Source: a virus. Taken from it: a stretch of DNA of 36,286 nucleotides. Shown here in pieces: positions 13,101 through 21,474 of this stretch. The notes under the pieces were generated by a model, which was not told the origin of the DNA, made no database searches, and was given only the letters and a program-made list of their open reading frames with translations. Numbering within the stretch: the stretch's first letter is position 1; each line of letters opens with the position of its first letter. The position numbers and the translations under genes are program-made. The stretch is taken from IMG/VR virus record IMGVR_UViG_3300015262_000020, positions 1-36,286 of that record. One strand, written 5' to 3'.

Positions 13101-13582
13101 TGTTCCCACTTGCCACCTTCGATACGGTCAGCTTGGAACAGGCGAACAGCTTGCTGATCGAATGGGGGCACCGCATGGGCCCGCTGTTGCGCGGCAATAG
13201 TGCGGCCTTGCACTGCCATGCGCTGATCGTGCACGGCGAGCCCATCGGCATCGCATGCACATCCAGCCTGATTCGGGAGCGGGTAGGCGGTGGCCTGTCG
13301 CATCTGACCAGAGCCAACACGATCGAATTGAGCCGGCTATGTGCGCGCGAGTCGTGGGCTTGTCGAGTTGTGCTTCGCATGTGGCGAGAGATCGTGTTCC
13401 CGGCATCTGGCTATGCGGCGGCCATCAGCTATCAGGACGCAAATCTGCACAGTGGAAATATCTACAGGTTCGACGGTTGGCGCCGGGCTGGGTATTCCCA
13501 TAGCGGCAAGGACGGCCGCTCTGGGCGCGCCGGTCGGGACAAATACATCTGGGTATGGCCAGTGGAAGCAGCAACCGCATGA
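13100..13582 (+). CDS. Mom-like / GNAT-fold phage protein (160 aa)
   Basis: 160 aa. The middle has a helix-strand layout of acyltransferase-fold proteins (TIELSRLCARESWACRVVLRMW). The end carries ISYQDANLHSGNIYRFDGWRRAG and RSGRAGRDKYIWVW, which resembles the Mom family. In phage Mu, Mom adds a carbamoylmethyl group to adenines and protects DNA from restriction. The start ATG 13100 shares a base with the terminase stop (TGATG). The stop overlaps the large-terminase ATG, so it is embedded in the packaging operon. The family call rests on motif resemblance from memory. Confidence 0.6.
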   Translation: MFPLATFDTVSLEQANSLLIEWGHRMGPLLRGNSAALHCHALIVHGEPIGIACTSSLIRERVGGGLSHLTRANTIELSRLCARESWACRVVLRMWREIVFPASGYAAAISYQDANLHSGNIYRFDGWRRAGYSHSGKDGRSGRAGRDKYIWVWPVEAATA

Positions 13583-15525
13583 CCCTCGCCGCCGCCCCGC
13601 GCATTAATGCCGCCATCGCCCGCGCGCTCGCGCCGCGCAAGCCGCTCACCGTGTCGCAGTGGGCGGATGCGGAGCGCGTGCTGTCGGCGAAGGGCAGCGC
13701 CGAGCCGGGCCGCTGGCGCACGCATCGCAACCCGCCGCTGCGCGAGCCGATGGACTGCTTGAGCGCGCGCAGCACCGTGCAGGATGAGGCGCTGATGTTC
13801 CCCATCCAGTTCGGCAAGACCGAGATCGCGGTGAACTTCACCGGCTACACCATGGACCACGACCCGGGCCCGATCATGGTGTGCCTGCCCGGCGAAGTGT
13901 CGATGAACAAGTGGGTCGCGCAGAAGCTCAACCCCATGCTGGAAGAAACCCCCGCCGCGCAGCGCGCGCTCACCAGCGTGGCCAGCCGCGACAGCAGCAA
14001 CACCCGCACCTTCAAGGATTTCACCGGCGGACAGCTGTACCTGGAGCACGCCGGCAGCCCGAGCCGCCTCAAGTCCACCACCGTCAAGAAGCTCATCGTC
14101 GACGAGCTGGACGAATTCGCCGGCAACCTCATCGGCGGCGACGACCCCGTCGAAATGCTGGACGGCCGCACCTCGTCATTCCCCGCCACCGGCAAGCGCC
14201 TGTACATCAGCACGCCGCAGATGCAGGGCACCAGCCGCATCGAATATCTGTGGAACAAATCCGACCAGCGCCGCTACCACGTCGCCTGCCCGGACTGCGG
14301 CCACAAGCAGCCGCTCGAATGGAGCGGCCTGCACTGGGCGCCCGACGGCAGCCAGTGCTGGTACGTCTGCCGCGAATGCGGCGTGTGCATCGACGAACAC
14401 CGCAAAACCGAGATGATCGCCGAGGCCGACCGCCGCAACCTTGCCGGCGAGCCCGACATCGGCTGGGTGCCGCAGCACCCCGAGCGCAAGATGCGCGGCT
14501 ACACCATCAACTGCCTGTACTACCCCATCGGCCTCGGCCCGCGCTGGATCGATCTGGTCGCCAAGTGGCGCGATGCCCAGGGCGACCCCGCCAAGCTCAA
14601 GACCTTCGTCAACGATCGCCTGGCCGAACCGTGGGAAGACCCGGCCATGCGTGCGGTCAAGCACAACGTCATCGCCGATCGCGCCGAACCGTACCGCCTG
14701 CGCAGCGCGCCGGCCGGCGTGCTCGCCATCACCGCCGGCGTCGACACGCAAGACAACCGCCTCGCCGTCCACTTCACCGGCTGGGGCAGGGGCATGGCCT
14801 TCTGGACGCTGGACTACGTGGAACTGCCCGGCGACCCGGCCGACGATGCCGTGTGGGACGCGCTGACCGACCTGCTCAACAAGCCCATCGAACACGCCTC
14901 CGGCGCGCTGCTACGCGTGGAAGCTTCCGCCATCGACGCCGGTGGCCACCGCACCGAAGCCGTCAAGGCCTACGTGCGCCGCCGCGTCATCCGCCGCCCG
15001 CTGTGCATCTTCGGTGCCGTGCCCAACAACGCGCCCGTGCTCAGCAAGGGCAAGCTGCAGGACGTCAACTGGCGCGGCCAAGCGGACAAGCGCGGCGTCA
15101 TGATCCACCACGTCGGCACCGTCGGCATCAAGCACTGGCTGTACTCGCGCCTCTCCACCGATGCCGAGAAACAGGCGGATGCCCGCACCGTCCATCTCAG
15201 CGAAGACCTGCCCGCCGACTACTTCGGCGGCCTGGTCAGCGAAACCTACAACCCCACCAAAAACCGCTTCGAAAAGCGCAAAGGCGCCCCGCGCAACGAA
15301 CCCCTCGACACCTGGGTCTACAGCTACGCCGCCGCCCACCACCCCGAACTGCGCCTGCACCGCCTCACCAAGGCCGACTGGGATGCGCGCGAGGCGCGGC
15401 TGCAATCGGCCACCGAACAACAGGGGCCTGAAAAGGCCCCGCTTAACCCGAACCCCGCCGCCGCCAGCGCTCCACGTGGAACGCCGCAGTCACGCCGCTC
15501 CGGCGGTTTTGCCACCAATTGGTGA
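13579..15525 (+). CDS. Terminase large subunit (GpA family)
   Basis: 648 aa from ATG 13579, which overlaps the previous stop as ATGA; an in-frame ATG at 13555 would add eight residues. ATPase features are an unusual Walker A-like MFPIQFGKTE and a Walker B LIVDELDEF. A zinc-binding pair, CPDCGH and CREC, lies mid-protein, as in lambda gpA relatives. The nuclease domain begins near AGVDTQDNRL with its metal-binding Asp. Together with the small subunit it cuts and pumps DNA into proheads. A GC-rich in-gene hairpin (15423-15440) lies near the 3' end. Confidence 0.93.
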   Translation: MTLAAAPRINAAIARALAPRKPLTVSQWADAERVLSAKGSAEPGRWRTHRNPPLREPMDCLSARSTVQDEALMFPIQFGKTEIAVNFTGYTMDHDPGPIMVCLPGEVSMNKWVAQKLNPMLEETPAAQRALTSVASRDSSNTRTFKDFTGGQLYLEHAGSPSRLKSTTVKKLIVDELDEFAGNLIGGDDPVEMLDGRTSSFPATGKRLYISTPQMQGTSRIEYLWNKSDQRRYHVACPDCGHKQPLEWSGLHWAPDGSQCWYVCRECGVCIDEHRKTEMIAEADRRNLAGEPDIGWVPQHPERKMRGYTINCLYYPIGLGPRWIDLVAKWRDAQGDPAKLKTFVNDRLAEPWEDPAMRAVKHNVIADRAEPYRLRSAPAGVLAITAGVDTQDNRLAVHFTGWGRGMAFWTLDYVELPGDPADDAVWDALTDLLNKPIEHASGALLRVEASAIDAGGHRTEAVKAYVRRRVIRRPLCIFGAVPNNAPVLSKGKLQDVNWRGQADKRGVMIHHVGTVGIKHWLYSRLSTDAEKQADARTVHLSEDLPADYFGGLVSETYNPTKNRFEKRKGAPRNEPLDTWVYSYAAAHHPELRLHRLTKADWDAREARLQSATEQQGPEKAPLNPNPAAASAPRGTPQSRRSGGFATNW

Positions 15526-15530
15526 TACAC

Positions 15531-15830
15531 ATGGCCCATCTCGATCTTGTCGCCGACATCTTCCAGCGCATTGCCGAAAAGCACGCCAAGCTGCCCGCGA
15601 AAGTGCTGCAGCAAGTCGAGCAGGAAGTGCGCGACGATTGGGGCGGCGAGCGCCATTACATCGCCAAGGTCGGCGAGAACGGCAGGGCCCAGCTCGCTGA
15701 GCGCGACCGGCAGATATGCCGCGAACACCATGCCGGCGACCACGACGAACTGATCGCGCGGCGGCACGGCATCAGCGTCAAGCGGGTACGGCAAATCCTG
15801 GCCTGCGACTCCGGAAACGCTTTGCCTTAG
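15531..15830 (+). CDS. Mor-like transcription activator
   Basis: 99 aa. The pattern LPAKVLQQVEQEVRDDWGG ... HYIAKVGENGR, then a C-terminal helix-turn-helix (HDELIARRHGISVKRVRQIL, about 72-91), fits the Mor/C family that activates middle and late promoters in Mu. It sits between terminase and head genes. Its last six codons and stop lie inside the first copy of the 28-bp late element (15812-15839), making it the natural candidate to act on that element. Confidence 0.75.
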   Translation: MAHLDLVADIFQRIAEKHAKLPAKVLQQVEQEVRDDWGGERHYIAKVGENGRAQLAERDRQICREHHAGDHDELIARRHGISVKRVRQILACDSGNALP

Positions 15831-15839
15831 TCATTTCCC
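15812..15839 (+). promoter_or_regulatory. 28-bp late element, copy 1
   Basis: It contains CGGAAACG, then TTTGCCTTA, then TTTCCC in fixed spacing, and lies 23 bases upstream of ATG 15863. Two further copies lie at 17995-18022 and 32441-32468, each 22 bases upstream of a start codon. GGAAA and TTTCC form inverted ends. There is no sigma-70 -10 match at a usual distance, so activator dependence is inferred. Confidence 0.7.
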
Positions 15840-15862
15840 GAAACACGGCCAGCCTTTCGCGC

Positions 15863-16402
15863 ATGGCCGACAATCCTCCTTGCAGCATCCCCGCCGCGAT
15901 CACTGCCGGCGACACCGCCACTTGGCGCCGCGTGCTGGATGACTACCCGGCCAGCGCCGGTTGGGTGCTGGCCTACACGTTGGTCAGCAGCACCAAGGCG
16001 TTCACCGTCACGGCAACGGCTGATGGCGATGCCTTCATCGCCACCGCGGCGGCTTCCGTCACCGCCAGCTGGGATGCGGGCACCTATCGTGTCGCCGAGT
16101 ACGTCAGCAAGAACGACGAACGCTACACGCTCGGCACCACTACCCTGCGCGTGCTGCCCAACCTGGCCGTCGCCACCAGCGGACTGGATACACGCACCCA
16201 CGCGCAGAAGGTATTGGACAGCCTCAACGCCTGGCTGGAAAGCAAGGCGCCCGTCGCCGGGGCCATGGAAATCAACGGCCGCAAGATCAGCTGGTATCCG
16301 CTGCCTGACCTGATCAAGCTGCGCGACCGGTACCGTGCAGAAGTCGCCACCGAACAACGCGCCACCGGCGGTTTCGGTTCGCGCATCCTGGCGGTGTTGT
16401 GA
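15863..16402 (+). CDS. Head-tail connector-region protein (179 aa)
   Basis: 179 aa, starting 23 bases after the late element. The first two thirds look like an immunoglobulin-like beta sandwich (DTATWRRVLDDYPASAGWVL ... TATADGDAFIATAA). The C-terminal third is helical (KVLDSLNAWLESKA, and LIKLRDRYRAEVATE). The second part resembles small connector proteins placed before lambda-type portals (gpW position). The precise role is unproven. Confidence 0.65.
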   Translation: MADNPPCSIPAAITAGDTATWRRVLDDYPASAGWVLAYTLVSSTKAFTVTATADGDAFIATAAASVTASWDAGTYRVAEYVSKNDERYTLGTTTLRVLPNLAVATSGLDTRTHAQKVLDSLNAWLESKAPVAGAMEINGRKISWYPLPDLIKLRDRYRAEVATEQRATGGFGSRILAVL

Positions 16403-17988
16403 TGTTCGGGCTTTCCCGCCGATCGCCGGCAGAATGCGCGATCACAGAGCGCGGCAAGAAACTTGCCGCCGCCGTCGATCAACTGATCGCCGAGCGCGCA
16501 GCGCCCGCGCCACCGCCCGCCCATGCTGCTCGCCGTTTCGACGCCGCCCTGGTCAACCGGCTCACCGCATCGTGGCAAAGCATGAACACCGCGATCGACG
16601 CGGAGCTGCGCGGCGATCTGGATCGCATGCGCGCGCGCAGCCGCGACCTGTTCAAGAACAACGAATACGCCGCCAAGTTCGGGCGCACCGTCAAGTCCAA
16701 CGTCGTCGGCCCCGAGGGCTTCCGGTTTCAGGCGCGGTCGTCGGACAGCGGCACGCTCGACACGCTCGCCAACAAGGCCATCGAAAAGGCCATGTGGAAA
16801 TGGTCCCGGCCCGACCAGTGCGACGTCACCGGCAAGCGCAGCTTTGCCGATATTTGCCGTGGCGTAATGCTTGCCACCGCCCGCGATGGCGAATACCTGG
16901 TGCGCAAGCGCCGCGGCAACGGCGCGGGGTTCTTCGGCTACCAGCTGCAGCTGCTGGATGCCGACCGGCTCGACACGACATACAACGTCGCCCCGGCCAA
17001 CGGCCGCAACGCGGTCATCATGGGCGTGGAGGTCGACAGCTGGCGCAAGCCGGTCGCCTACCACTTGTGGAACCGCCACCCGAACGAAGCGGCCAACGGC
17101 ACGCGCAGCCGCGAACGCGTGCCGGCCAGCGACATCTTCCACGGTTACATCCCGCTGGAAGACGAACAGACACGCGGCGTGCCGTGGATGCATGCGGTCA
17201 TGCGTCGCACCAACGACTTGAACGGCTACCGCGAAGCCGCGGTGATCGCGGCGCGCATCGGTGCCGCCAAGATGGGTTTCTTCACCAGCCCCGACGGCAG
17301 CCCGAGCGGTGTGGCCGATGGCCAGACCCCATCCGGCGAGTTCATCACCGAGGCCAGCCCCGGCACCTTCGGCGTGCTGCCCGATGGTTACACCTTCACG
17401 GCGTTCAACCCGGATTACCCGCACGCGCAGTTCGACATGTTCTGCAAGGCTGCCTTGCGCGGCATATCGAGCGGCTTGCCGGGCGGCAGCTACCACACCA
17501 TCGGCAACGATCTGGAAGGCGTCAGCTTTTCGTCCATCCGCAGCGGCACGCTGGAAGAGCGCGACGAATGGATGGCCATCCAGAACTGGCTGATCACCGC
17601 CTTCCTGGTGCCGGTCTACGAAGATTGGCTCGACATGTCGCTGTTGCGCGGCGCCATCCTGCTGCCCAACGGCAGCGCCTTGCCGTTGGCCAAGCGCGAC
17701 AAATTCGCCGAACACCTGTGGCAGGGCCGGCGCTGGCAGTGGGTGGATCCGCTCAAGGACATCAACGCGTCCGTGGTGGCGATCGAGAACGGCCTGGCCA
17801 GCCCGCAGCAAATCGCCAGCCAGACCGGCCGCGACATCGAAGAAGTGATCAACGACCTGGCGGCTTTCCAGGCGCTGCTCGCCGCCAAGGGCGTCACCCT
17901 CACCGGTACCACGGCGGCCACCGCTGCCTTGGCCACCGCCGCCAGTGCCGACGAAACCACACCGTCCAAACCCGCCGCCAAGAACTGA
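16402..17988 (+). CDS. Portal protein (lambda gpB-like)
   Basis: 528 aa from ATG 16402, whose A is the last base of the previous stop (TGATG). Family features include SRDLFKNNEYAAKFGRTVKSNVVGPEGF near residue 80 and the large middle domain with YQLQLLDADRLD and VPASDIFHGY. It also has a C-terminal block with NWLITAFLVPVYEDWL. Portals form the dodecameric ring at the head vertex through which the terminase pumps DNA. Length matches lambda gpB (533 aa). Confidence 0.93.
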   Translation: MFGLSRRSPAECAITERGKKLAAAVDQLIAERAAPAPPPAHAARRFDAALVNRLTASWQSMNTAIDAELRGDLDRMRARSRDLFKNNEYAAKFGRTVKSNVVGPEGFRFQARSSDSGTLDTLANKAIEKAMWKWSRPDQCDVTGKRSFADICRGVMLATARDGEYLVRKRRGNGAGFFGYQLQLLDADRLDTTYNVAPANGRNAVIMGVEVDSWRKPVAYHLWNRHPNEAANGTRSRERVPASDIFHGYIPLEDEQTRGVPWMHAVMRRTNDLNGYREAAVIAARIGAAKMGFFTSPDGSPSGVADGQTPSGEFITEASPGTFGVLPDGYTFTAFNPDYPHAQFDMFCKAALRGISSGLPGGSYHTIGNDLEGVSFSSIRSGTLEERDEWMAIQNWLITAFLVPVYEDWLDMSLLRGAILLPNGSALPLAKRDKFAEHLWQGRRWQWVDPLKDINASVVAIENGLASPQQIASQTGRDIEEVINDLAAFQALLAAKGVTLTGTTAATAALATAASADETTPSKPAAKN

Positions 17989-17994
17989 GTGGCG

Positions 17995-18022
17995 CGGAAA
18001 CGCTTTGCCTTATCCATTTCCC
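17995..18022 (+). promoter_or_regulatory. 28-bp late element, copy 2
   Basis: The same element as at 15812, six bases after the portal stop and 22 bases upstream of ATG 18045. The first 18 bases are identical to copy 1. Being between genes here, its conservation is not explained by coding. Confidence 0.75.
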
Positions 18023-18044
18023 AAACCATCGCGATGCTGAGGTC

Positions 18045-19919
18045 ATGAACATGCACCAGCCCGACGAACTCAAACCCGGCAGCACCGGCGAGCGCTTCCT
18101 GCGCCTCGACGCCGAGCGTGCCGTGATCGATGAGGCTGCGCGCACCGTCACGCTGGCCTTTGCCAGCGAAACCCCGGTGGATCGTTACTGGGGCGTGGAA
18201 GTGCTCGACGTGAAAACCAGCAGCATGCGCCAGGGCCGCCTGAAGAGCGGCGGCGCGGTGTTGATGGATCACGACATGCGCGACCAGGTGGGAGTGATCG
18301 AGTCGGTACAGATCGGCACGGACAAGGTTGCCCGGGCCGTGGTGCGCTTTGGGAAAAGCGCGCGTGCCAGCGAAATCTTCCAGGACGTGGTGGACGGCAT
18401 CCGGCAGAACGTCTCCGTCGGCTACCGCATCTACGACGCCAAGCTCGAGTCCGAAAAAGACGGTGTCGGTACCTACCGCGTCACCGACTGGGAACCCTAC
18501 GAAATCTCGCTGGTAAGCGTGCCCGCCGACCCGAAGGTCGGCGTCGGGCGCAGCGCCGACCCCGAACCCATCATTCCCCGCATTCCGGAGATCCGCATGA
18601 ACGAGAACACCCCCCCGGCGCCGGTCGACACCGTCGCCATCGAAAACGCCGCCCGCACCAGCGCCATCGACGCCGAGCGCAAGCGCACCGCCGACATCAC
18701 CGCCGCCGCCGACCAGCTGAGCAAATACGACGGCGTGCGCGACATCGCCGCCGAGGCCCTGCGCGCCGGTTGGAGCATGGATCAGTTCCGCGCCAAGGCG
18801 CTGGAAGTGGTCACCAGCAAGCCGCTGCCCACTGCCGACATCGGCATGAACGCCAAGGAAGTGCGCCGGTACAGCATCGTGCGCGCCCTGCACGCGATGG
18901 CCAACCCGACCGACCAGCGCGCCCGTGAGTCGGCGGCGTTCGAGTTTGAGGTATCCGGCGCGGCTGCCGACAAACAGAACCGCAGCGTCAAGGGCATTCT
19001 GGTGCCATTCGACGTGCTCAACGCGCAGCGTGCGGACAACCTGGTCAAGGGCACTGCCACGGCTGGCGGCAATCTCGTCGCCACCGACCTGCTGTCGGGC
19101 AACTTCATCGACCAGTTGCGCGCCAAGATGGTGCTCAACGGCATGGGCGTACAGTTCCTGTCCGGTCTGGTGGGCAACATTGCCATCCCGCGGCAGACGG
19201 GCGGCGCCACCGCCTACTGGGTCGCCGAGAGCGGCGCCGGCACGCCGTCGGGTCAGGCGTTCGACCAGGTCGCCATGAGCCCCAAGACGCTCATGGGCCG
19301 CACCCAGATCAGCCGCAAACTGCTGCTGCAGAGCGCCATCGACGTTGAAGCCTTCGTGCGCAACGACCTCGCCACCGTGCTTGGCCTGGCGCTGCAGGCG
19401 GCCGGCATCAAGGGCGGCGGCACCAACGAGCCCACCGGCATCCTCGGCACCGCCGGCATCGGTTCGGTGGTCGGCGGCACGAACGGCGCGGCGCCGACCT
19501 GGGCGAACATCGTCGCCCTGGAAACCGCCGTGGCCACCGCCAACGCGGACGTGGGCGCGCTCGGTTACCTCACCAACGCGGCGGTGCGCGGCAAGCTCAA
19601 GACCACCGAGCGTTTCGCCACCAGCAACGGCGCGCCGATCTGGGCCGATGGCAATACGCCGCTCAACGGCTATCAGGCTGGCGTCACCAACGCGGTGCCG
19701 GGCAATGGCACCAAGGGCACCGGCACCGCGCTCAGCTCGATCATCTTCGGCAATTTCGCCGATCTGATCTTCGGCATCTGGGGCGGTCTGGAGCTGCAGG
19801 TGGATCCGTACAGCTCCGGCGACAGCGGCAGCGTGATCGTGCGGGCCTTCCAGGATTCGGACATTGGCGTGCGCCATGCCGAATCGTTCGCCGCCATGAC
19901 CGACGCGATCACCGCGTAA
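18045..19919 (+). CDS. Fused prohead protease and major capsid protein
   Basis: 624 aa. Residues about 20-170 form an HK97-type (U35) prohead protease, with His76 in LMDHD and Ser124 in NVSVGY as likely catalytic residues. A charged helical scaffold-like segment (about 195-290) follows, then an HK97-fold capsid domain (about 340-624, with SGNFIDQLRAKMVLNGMG and GGATAYWVAES). An internal ATG at 18597 (Met185) has GGAG six bases upstream, so a separate scaffold-capsid product could be made. The protease would remove itself and the scaffold after assembly. Late element copy 2 lies just upstream. Confidence 0.93.
   Translation: MNMHQPDELKPGSTGERFLRLDAERAVIDEAARTVTLAFASETPVDRYWGVEVLDVKTSSMRQGRLKSGGAVLMDHDMRDQVGVIESVQIGTDKVARAVVRFGKSARASEIFQDVVDGIRQNVSVGYRIYDAKLESEKDGVGTYRVTDWEPYEISLVSVPADPKVGVGRSADPEPIIPRIPEIRMNENTPPAPVDTVAIENAARTSAIDAERKRTADITAAADQLSKYDGVRDIAAEALRAGWSMDQFRAKALEVVTSKPLPTADIGMNAKEVRRYSIVRALHAMANPTDQRARESAAFEFEVSGAAADKQNRSVKGILVPFDVLNAQRADNLVKGTATAGGNLVATDLLSGNFIDQLRAKMVLNGMGVQFLSGLVGNIAIPRQTGGATAYWVAESGAGTPSGQAFDQVAMSPKTLMGRTQISRKLLLQSAIDVEAFVRNDLATVLGLALQAAGIKGGGTNEPTGILGTAGIGSVVGGTNGAAPTWANIVALETAVATANADVGALGYLTNAAVRGKLKTTERFATSNGAPIWADGNTPLNGYQAGVTNAVPGNGTKGTGTALSSIIFGNFADLIFGIWGGLELQVDPYSSGDSGSVIVRAFQDSDIGVRHAESFAAMTDAITA
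18587..18599 (+). promoter_or_regulatory. Internal ribosome binding site for capsid-only product
   Basis: GGAG (18587-18590), six-base spacer, ATG (18597-18599), in frame within the protease-capsid fusion at the domain border (after PIIPRIPEIR). It would yield a 440-aa scaffold-capsid protein. Sequence-based prediction. Confidence 0.5.
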
Positions 19920-19922
19920 GCC

Positions 19923-20222
19923 ATGGATGCCTGGGCCGACTTCGCCGCCGCTTCCCGTGAACTGCTCGCCACCCTCGGCGAGCAGGGCACGGTGGTGCGC
20001 GGCGCGGCCGGCCCGGTCACGCTGATGTTTTTCGTGGACGACGCCGTGCAGGACGTGGGCCAGTACGGCCGCGTCATCGGCAACAAGCGCGTGCTGTCCA
20101 TGATGCGCGACGACTGGCAGCCGGCCCGCGGTGACGTGATCACCGTGCGCGGGCGAACCAGCAAGGTCGATGAAATCCTCACCGACGACGGCATCGTCGT
20201 CACGGTGGTGATGTATGGCTAA
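19923..20222 (+). CDS. Head-tail joining protein (99 aa)
   Basis: 99 aa with a helical start and a beta-rich second half (GDVITVRGRTSKVDEILTDDGIVVTVVMYG) like lambda gpFII-type head-tail joining proteins. It starts three bases after the capsid stop and overlaps the next gene by eight bases. Assigned by size, position and fold hints. Confidence 0.65.
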   Translation: MDAWADFAAASRELLATLGEQGTVVRGAAGPVTLMFFVDDAVQDVGQYGRVIGNKRVLSMMRDDWQPARGDVITVRGRTSKVDEILTDDGIVVTVVMYG

Positions 20223-20673
20223 CCCCTCGCGCAGCTGGGCCATCATCCTGGCGCTGCAGACGCAGTTGTCCACCATCACGGTGGCCAACGGCTACCTCAC
20301 GGACATCGGCAAGCAAGTCTGGGTCACCGAAAACCAGCGGCCCAGCGCCGTCGCGCTTGGGCTGATGATCTACAGCGGCCCCATCCTGGGCAGCGGCATC
20401 GACAACGAACGCCCGGGCAAGCCGGTGCGCGAATTCACCATCTACGTCGAGGCCGCCATCGGCACCGACCAGGACGACGCCCAGCAGCAGATCCACAACG
20501 TCATCGAGGATGTCGAAGAGTGCATGAAGGCCTACGCGAAAGCGCAAGCCATGCGCCTCGAGCTGAATCAGGTGAAGCCCATGGCCGTCACCGACATCGC
20601 GATTCTCGACCGCCCCGAAGGCGCCGTCGACATGGTCATGGTCGCCAACGTGGTGGCGAGGTACTTCCGCTGA
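20215..20673 (+). CDS. Tail completion / minor tail protein (152 aa)
   Basis: 152 aa with an alpha/beta layout (helix 8-25, beta strands around GPILGSG and EFTIYVEAAIG, helix 80-110, final strands). This resembles tail terminator proteins such as gpU. It lies in the usual slot between head-joining and tail-tube genes. Shares TGATG with the next gene. Role by position. Confidence 0.6.
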   Translation: MANPSRSWAIILALQTQLSTITVANGYLTDIGKQVWVTENQRPSAVALGLMIYSGPILGSGIDNERPGKPVREFTIYVEAAIGTDQDDAQQQIHNVIEDVEECMKAYAKAQAMRLELNQVKPMAVTDIAILDRPEGAVDMVMVANVVARYFR

Positions 20674-21215
20674 TGGCCCGCTACACCTCCTTCGCCGTCG
20701 AACTGACCGGTGCCCTCGAAGCCGCGCAGCAGCTCAGCGCCATCCCCGGCCGCATCCTGCAGGCGCAGAAGCGCGCGCTTGGCACCGTGCGCCGCCGCCT
20801 GGCTACCGAGGCGAAGCGCGACATCGCGGCGGAATACAACCTCAAGGCCGGCCGCATCGCCGACGGTCTCACCGTGCGCAACCAGTCCGACGGCATCGCG
20901 CTGATCGGTCGCTCGCGCGGCATCAACGCCATCCAGTTCGGCGCCACCTGGTCGCGCCGCATGAAGGGCGGGGCGCGTTACGCCATCCATCGCGGCGGCG
21001 ATCGCGGCGGCCGCGATGGCGCCTTCATCGCCACCGGCAAAAGCAACAACCGGCTGGTGTTCGAGCGCAGCGGCGACAAGCGCCTGCCGATCCAAGCCGT
21101 CTACGGTCCCAGCGTCGGCCAGATGCTCAAGCACGGCCGCCGCCCCGAGCGCCTCGCCGAGTTCGCCATCCGCGTGCTGCAGTCCGAGCAGCAACGCCTG
21201 CTGGGAGTGCGCTGA
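20673..21215 (+). CDS. Minor tail protein, gpZ-like (180 aa)
   Basis: 180 aa, strongly basic. The pattern is an N-terminal helix bundle (IPGRILQAQKRALGTVRRRLATEAKRDIAAEYNLKAGRI, about 28-66, interpretable as the phage gpZ/minor-tail signature). A basic loop and a C-terminal helix follow. In lambda-like phages gpZ helps finish the tail before head attachment. Coupled to the upstream gene by TGATG. Confidence 0.65.
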   Translation: MARYTSFAVELTGALEAAQQLSAIPGRILQAQKRALGTVRRRLATEAKRDIAAEYNLKAGRIADGLTVRNQSDGIALIGRSRGINAIQFGATWSRRMKGGARYAIHRGGDRGGRDGAFIATGKSNNRLVFERSGDKRLPIQAVYGPSVGQMLKHGRRPERLAEFAIRVLQSEQQRLLGVR

Positions 21216-21216
21216 C

Positions 21217-21474
21217 ATGCCCTTCATGAAATTGCTGCGCGACCACACTCACGCCGGCACCCCGTACACCGTCGGCGCCCGACTGCATGTGGACGCCGCC
21301 ACCGCCGAATGGCTCGCCGCGCTCGGCGTCGCCGAACTGGCGGAACACCTGACCCTCAAGAGCGCGACACCGGCGGTGGGTGAGCCTGCCGCCGCGCCGG
21401 CCCGCAAGCACAAACCCACCTCGCCGCGCACCGCGGACACCGACACCACCGGAGACGACCATGGACAACGTTGA
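21217..21474 (+). CDS. Hypothetical protein (85 aa)
   Basis: 85 aa: a small ordered first half (MPFMKLLRDHTHAGTPY ... ATAEWLAALGVAE) and a disordered Pro/Thr/Lys-rich tail. The middle resembles small proteins seen before tail-tube genes in other phages; function unknown. It overlaps the tail-tube start by 14 bases. Confidence 0.6.
   Translation: MPFMKLLRDHTHAGTPYTVGARLHVDAATAEWLAALGVAELAEHLTLKSATPAVGEPAAAPARKHKPTSPRTADTDTTGDDHGQR

Noticed and set aside
15423-15440. GGGGCC/GGCCCC hairpin near the end of the large terminase gene as a terminator
   Set aside because: It lies inside coding sequence and has no T-run; probably incidental.
15812-15839. Sigma-54 promoter reading of the repeated late element
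   Set aside because: The GG and GC dinucleotides are nine bases apart instead of ten, and no enhancer-binding protein gene is present.
16335-18044. In-frame extension of the capsid frame upstream across the portal gene
   Set aside because: It is the portal gene read in another frame; the real protein starts at 18045, 22 bases after the late element.
17616-20288. A very long minus-strand open frame opposite portal and capsid genes
   Set aside because: Antisense shadow of high-GC codon bias; composition is Gly/Ala/His/Asp-rich and the plus strand encodes recognised portal and capsid proteins.
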